NCBI GenBank assembly: GCA_003996215.1
Contig: QJPP01002913.1
Location: 62,001-126,000, forward strand
Source: Jaltomata sinuosa
Taxonomy: Eukaryota; Streptophyta; Magnoliopsida; Solanales; Solanaceae
Reading direction: 5' to 3'
DNA length: 64,000 bases
Shown here piece by piece: positions 59,758 through 64,000 of this stretch. Position 1 is the stretch's first letter. Every line of letters begins with the position of its first letter. The notes under the pieces were generated by a model that had not been told where the DNA came from, did not search any database, and saw nothing but the letters and a program-made list of their open reading frames with translations. The translations under genes were made by a program, and so were the position numbers.

Positions 59758-60530
59758 ATGAGTTTTTTTTAACAAGAATAGTATTAACAACTATTTAGAA
59801 ATTCACAAACTACTCTCCGATAGCACGCTAGACCCTAAAATCATAAATCTTATAGAGGCATGCCAAAAAAGAAAGGAATAACCTTCACATAACTCAAAGT
59901 TCGTGTCCCAAAGCTACCAACCCCCCCCCCCCCACACTCGTTCCCTTACAATTCGCGGAGAAATATATGTATATAGAGAAGAAGGCAACAAGTACATACA
60001 TTGCTTTCCATGAATACATTTTGATGTAGTGAAAAATTTTATGGCCTTGATGAGAAAAATAATATAGCCTCTCAATTACTTTTGAAAATACAGAAAGTGA
60101 TACATATGAAATATGATATATAGCTAGTACAAAATAAAAAGTCTTACGCACAATTACTAGTTTAGTGTGGCAAATTGAGGAAATGCTTAGTGGCAGAAGT
60201 CCTTTTGACCATTTTGTTGGAATTCTTTACCACTTCCACGTGGAAGTGGTAGAGCAAATACAATATAACCTTTTTAAACATACCACAATTAATAAAAATT
60301 TATTTCGAATAAAGTCTATCTCATATAATAATAATTTTTCGATATAACTAAACTTACTATCTCCGTTAAAATATTAAACATATAAAACTCGTGTAAAATG
60401 AAAACGTACGAAAATATATCGTAACAAAGGTATTTTTTATAAACATTTAAACTATTTTAGGAAGGTAATAAAAAATATCTTTTTTTACCAAACTCTAATA
60501 CCATGCTCTGACTTGTAGACTCCCTAAGAC
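59758..60530. other. AT-rich stretch with a C13 run, nothing coding
   Basis: No gene is recognised. A homopolymer of 13 C lies at 59921-59933. A 24-base perfect palindrome is at 60228-60251. Confidence 0.5.
60228..60251. repeat. 24-base perfect palindrome centred on CACGTG
   Basis: The half-site TACCACTTCCAC is followed at once by its exact reverse complement, giving a spacer-free palindrome with a G-box (CACGTG) core. It could form a cruciform or bind a bHLH/bZIP dimer; nothing nearby shows a function. Confidence 0.8.
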
Positions 60531-60556
60531 ACGACCATGCTCTGATGCCAAGTTTT
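60530..60556 (-). other. Degenerate tRNA-Met-type primer site next to repeat R (right copy)
   Basis: The minus strand reads TTGGCATCAGAGCATGG (60531-60547), one base from TTGGTATCAGAGC. This supports repeat R as the 3' end of a minus-strand 5' LTR. Confidence 0.5.
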
Positions 60557-61273
60557 CCATTGCCCTAAACTCAGGGATGCACAACTGGCACCCAATGCCA
60601 CACTCGATCGAGCGAACCAACAGTTACTAAACTAAAAAATATCGGGGGGCGTTAAGTTCAAGACAAACAAAATAAAATATGACGAAAACAAACTAAAATA
60701 TAACACAAGTCCAATATGGCCAAAACATACAACCAGACCCACAACAGGTATCTACAAGCCTCTAAGATGAAAAGCTACTAACCACGAGTCAGGACAGGGC
60801 CTTGACATACCCATTACCTATACAAAGCTTAAGAAGACTTTAGAATCAACAACTCCGAAAGGAACGGAGCAAACCAACCATCAGATGAACTTGACCACAC
60901 GAAATCAAAATTGTTGCCTACCTGATAACTTGCAGGCATGAATGCAGCGCCCCCTAAGCAATGAGGACGTCAGTACAAAAGAATGTACCGAATATGTAAG
61001 GCGACAGAATATTAGAAACATCATAAACAAAATTGAAATCACAATATGACAGGCATAATTAGCAGAAAACCAATAGCTCACGGAAACCAAACTACCTTCT
61101 TAGCTCGTATCCACTTCTCCTACCTGTAGCTCAAATCACGCAGAGAACAAGCAGTTCCACCATCAAACAATAACCTACCGAGCCCCCATAAGCTCGATAA
61201 GTGCCAATCAAAATCAAAGAATATTGAATGCAATGCATATGTTTGCAGGCGTGCCACTCCGATCCAATATATA
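60557..61273 (-). repeat. LTR-derived repeat R, right copy
   Basis: Collinear with 46017-46740 in the same orientation. It stops near CCGATCCAATATATATG, where the left copy goes on into a minisatellite. The pair may be the two LTRs of one minus-strand element into which Tekay-like element II inserted, or two separate insertions. Confidence 0.65.
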
Positions 61274-61858
61274 TGTTTATGACTTTTCTCAAGAAAATTT
61301 TATGTTAAAACATACTCCTATCTAGGACACTACAATCCGTATAAAAAACGAGGAAAGAGCCAGAAGTCATACAATAGCTACTTTACAAGCATTCTGTTCT
61401 AATAGTCCATGGTGATAATTAACTTTGAAGTCTTAAGGTGTCATCTTTTGATATCACAATCTGTATCCAAACCAATGATTAAGTGGTAAACTATTCTCAT
61501 ATTCAGTATCTTCGAAGTGTATGAATATAAGTAATACTTACTTGAGTCTTTGTTGTCCTTTGGTCTAAGAAGACCACATTCATCATAGTTCTTTAAAGTT
61601 TCATCTTTGAACCTTTAAACTCAAATTTAACTCGAGAAGAAATTAGCTAATTCATTAAGAAATATATATATATAAAATTAGATAGAATAATGCCAACTTA
61701 ATTCTTCCCCTGACTGAACTATGAAACGCTATGTTACTCTGATTCTTCAAAATTGTTATTGCACCTGTGTCGAATTCTTTAAAATGCATTAATTTTAAAG
61801 TATTAGACACACACGCATTGACATTTGTGAAGAATTCGAGAAACATAGATGAAAGGTA
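61274..61858. other. Unassigned AT-rich stretch
   Basis: No gene is seen. A short TA run lies at about 61662-61673. Confidence 0.3.
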
Positions 61859-62410
61859 TGTTGGAAAAATATTATTAGTATTTCAAAAAGAATAAAAAAT
61901 TATATTTTAAAATATCTCTAAACATATGCTATTAATTTTGGAAGATTTGGTTATATATTATACTATCCTTAATGGCAACATTCAAAACAATATGCTTGTT
62001 ACAATAGCATTAATTTTGGTCAAAATATGTTTATTGCCAAACGTTCCTTTTGGGCTAAATATTGTTGTTGCCCAAAATCAATATTCTTTCATCAACTCCT
62101 TTAATTGACTTTAAGGCATTTAGTATACTGAACGTTGGTAACACTTCTTTTTTACTATAAAAGTGTTCATGGTTTGGTCTTGTTGAGTAGAAGAAGAAAA
62201 AATGAAGTGTAATACTTTTTCCTTTTCTTTTCTTTCGCTGGGTTTTCTATCAATTCAAAATCTTTGATAGTTTTTGGTTCCTAGTTTAATACTAGAAGAG
62301 CTTGTTGAATCCTGGGAGATACACCTTAACCGGTGAAATATCCTTAAGAACAGTACCATAGGCATGCCTCAAGCTAGAGAGTTTTCGTGATTCGCCAATA
62401 TTTTCCAACA
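61859..62410 (+). repeat. 5' LTR of a Ty1/copia element
   Basis: It starts TGTTGGAAAAATATT and ends AATATTTTCCAACA: a 14-15-base terminal inverted repeat with TG...CA ends, as usual in copia LTRs. Length 552 bp. A TATA element, TATAAAAG, is at 62156-62163. The coding remnant on its right is copia-like and on the same strand. Confidence 0.75.
62156..62163 (+). promoter_or_regulatory. TATA box of the copia LTR
   Basis: TATAAAAG about 300 bases into the LTR, upstream of a polypyrimidine-rich leader. Confidence 0.5.
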
Positions 62411-62799
62411 ATCTTAAGGATATTTATATTAAGAATCACGAAATGAAAAATCATTTGGAGAAAAAATGTTTCACATTATTTTTTCAGTTCTCTTTCCCTG
62501 TTTTTTTTTCATCTTGTCGACCTTTATATGAACCATTTGGTGGGTGTTCAAGAAACTTGTTCCAGTCCAGTTTTTCAATTTGTTTTGCAAAATTTGGTGC
62601 TGCCCTTCGGAAAATGAGGAATTGTTATTTTGGATATTTGCCGATTTGTGAATTTGAGCAATTGTTATTTTGTTCTATTTTGGGGGTTGGTTTAATGATG
62701 ATTTGGAGACACATCATGGGTTATCGAAGCACAAAGTGAATTTTCAAGTGACATAATTTTAGATTCTGTATTCGGAGGTATTATTATAGAATTCACATT

Positions 62800-63250
62800 T
62801 CAATATGAATTGTGTTTCTATTGTCACAAGGTATGCCGATATGCTAATATTTCTATTATTTTGATATTGAGAAATATGATAATATTAAATTTAAAGTCAT
62901 TAATAATAATTTTGAGAAAAGAGTTGGAAAAGTTGACAATCCTGCTAAGCCAAAGCCTAATTTGGATAAAGCAGATGATGTTATATATGTTGTGGTCATT
63001 TTCCAAGTGAATAATGTGGTCAATGTGAGTGACTGGGTGATGAGTCTTGTGTGAATATAATAAAATTGTGGCTTACACCCAAGTCAATAGAGGAGAAGAA
63101 TTTATCTGTCTTTATTGAAGAACTACTCAAGTTCTTGAAAAAGAAAAATTCTTCTTAAACTCACATGTGGAAGAATTGTTGGCTTTAACTGAGTTTACAT
63201 GTTCTTAATATTTGAACCAATTTAATTGATGTGGTATTATTAGAAAATGT
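62800..63250 (+). pseudogene. Ty1/copia gag end and protease, degenerate
   Basis: It starts with a knuckle-like ELCFYCHKVCRYAN (C-X2-C kept, the His and last Cys displaced). After a frameshift it reads KVDNPAKPKPNLDKADDVIY and then QVNNVVNVSDWVMSL, the text before the copia protease active site, which is lost at a TGA. AYTQVNRGEEFICLY, RTTQVLEKEKFFLNSHVEEL and LALTEFTC follow, matching in order the copia protease region after the DSGA motif (GEE, then 'V.GKGK..L', then 'L.DV'). The similarity is by eye to the family pattern. Confidence 0.6.
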
Positions 63251-63700
63251 TGAAGTAAACATTTCCTTCGAAAATGTTATGAGTATCTTAACTAAGCATG
63301 ATTTAATTGTGTTAAATATTCTAGTCAAGAATGAAAATACCAGTAACTTGTTAAGGTTATGCTATCTAATTTCAGAAAGAAAAATATATACGTATTTAAG
63401 GTTTTGAAAATTTTCTTTTATGTGATTTTATTGTCCATAATTGGCCATTAATATTAAAGATGAAAAGTCATGAGTTGTTAATCAATTGTGTATATGAAAC
63501 TGGCTGCCACAGTTAAGCCATGTATAATATTAAGTACATTTGCTAAACACAGTGAACTTATTTTGTTTAATATTTTTGTGCAATGAAATGATGAAATGTC
63601 TTATGAGAAATTATGATTTATAAAAATATTATTATCTTATTTTAAGATATTGAAAATATGGAGGTAAAATACTTTATAAAAGTTACTTTACTTATCTTGA
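63251..63700 (+). other. Decayed copia interior, integrase largely missing
   Basis: Only about 450 bases separate the protease remnant from the piece upstream of RT. In an intact copia element about twice that would hold the integrase core. No integrase motif can be read, so a deletion is likely. Confidence 0.45.
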
Positions 63701-63840
63701 AATATTTAGAAGTATGGGGGTGGCTTGCTAAAGTTGTGCCTCTTGATTTTTAAAAAAGCAAAAGAAAGGTAAAATATTTTTGTTTGAATGTTTACGCTAA
63801 TGAAAGTGTTGCATATAAATTGTGCTTATTGATAGTGATG
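63701..63840 (+). pseudogene. Ty1/copia segment between integrase and RT
   Basis: The frame reads VWGWLAKVVPLDF, a TAA, then KSKRKVKYFCLNVYANESVA. It follows the copia pattern VWGCLAKV..., PKK..., FIGY, which lies just upstream of the RT domain. The element leaves the window at 64000. Confidence 0.6.
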
Positions 63841-64000
63841 TAATTGTTTTTGTGAAAAATGTTATGACAAAGTAAAAGAATTTTGAGAATATAATTTCGT
63901 TGCAAAGTGATAATATCTCACGTGATTTTGTTGTTTAATATGATTTTGAAAATGAGGATTTGAGGAGAAGATTACAAAGTTAGGAAAACTTTTTGATGAA

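Noticed and set aside
62443..62739. 98-codon frame as the copia gag start
   Set aside because: It lies at the right place, but its Phe/Cys-rich sequence shows none of the usual N-terminal copia Gag motifs.

Overview
The window looks like plant nuclear DNA, most likely from a Solanaceae genome (tomato, potato, pepper or tobacco type), in a gene-poor, repeat-rich block such as pericentromeric heterochromatin. I infer this from AT-rich non-coding sequence, stacked LTR retrotransposons with family features I recognise from Solanaceae, and the lack of any intact host gene. I see no tRNA, rRNA, CRISPR or bacterial feature. Every recognisable protein fragment belongs to a transposable element, except one short extensin-like proline-rich stretch inside an LTR.

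Layout. 1-2122: broken plant-transposon-type ORF on the minus strand, with its leader split by a long LTR (2123-6190, Ogre/Tat type, minus, probably solo). 6191-6960 and 18092-19300: older sequence with degenerate tandem repeats, split by a Ty3/gypsy Tekay-like element on the minus strand (6961-18091; LTRs about 3.84 kb, short decayed interior). 19480-21100: minus-strand Athila/Tat-like gag with its primer site and LTR. 21101-24415: decayed RTE-type LINE, minus strand. 24485-34205: plus-strand Athila-like element (LTR, primer site, gag, protease), cut inside the protease by a 5,054-bp solo LTR (28003-33056) with a perfect 5-bp target duplication. 34206-41984: minus-strand Athila-like element (3' LTR, purine tract, long 3' region, protease, gag), facing the previous one. 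41985-46016: a second minus-strand Athila-like 3' LTR, with upstream sequence that includes another plant-transposon-protein fragment. 46017 onward: an LTR-derived direct repeat (46017-46870 and 60557-61273) flanking a full-length plus-strand Tekay-like element of 12,177 bp (47576-59752) with two 3.46-kb LTRs, primer site, gag, protease, RT, RNase H, integrase, chromodomain and target duplication CGGAT. 61859-64000: Ty1/copia LTR and broken coding region running off the right edge.

Nothing here encodes an intact polyprotein. In the full-length Tekay-like element most in-frame stops look like CAG, CGA or TGG codons changed by one transition, the pattern expected from deamination of methylated cytosine. 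The points most worth a second look are: the two facing Athila-like copies that go straight from protease to the 3' region with no reverse transcriptase; runs of variants of one short word (CACGAC, GCATGCG, CGATCGCG) in LTRs and UTRs of unrelated families; a U5 block shared by four LTRs; and a proline-rich gene fragment inside a solo LTR.
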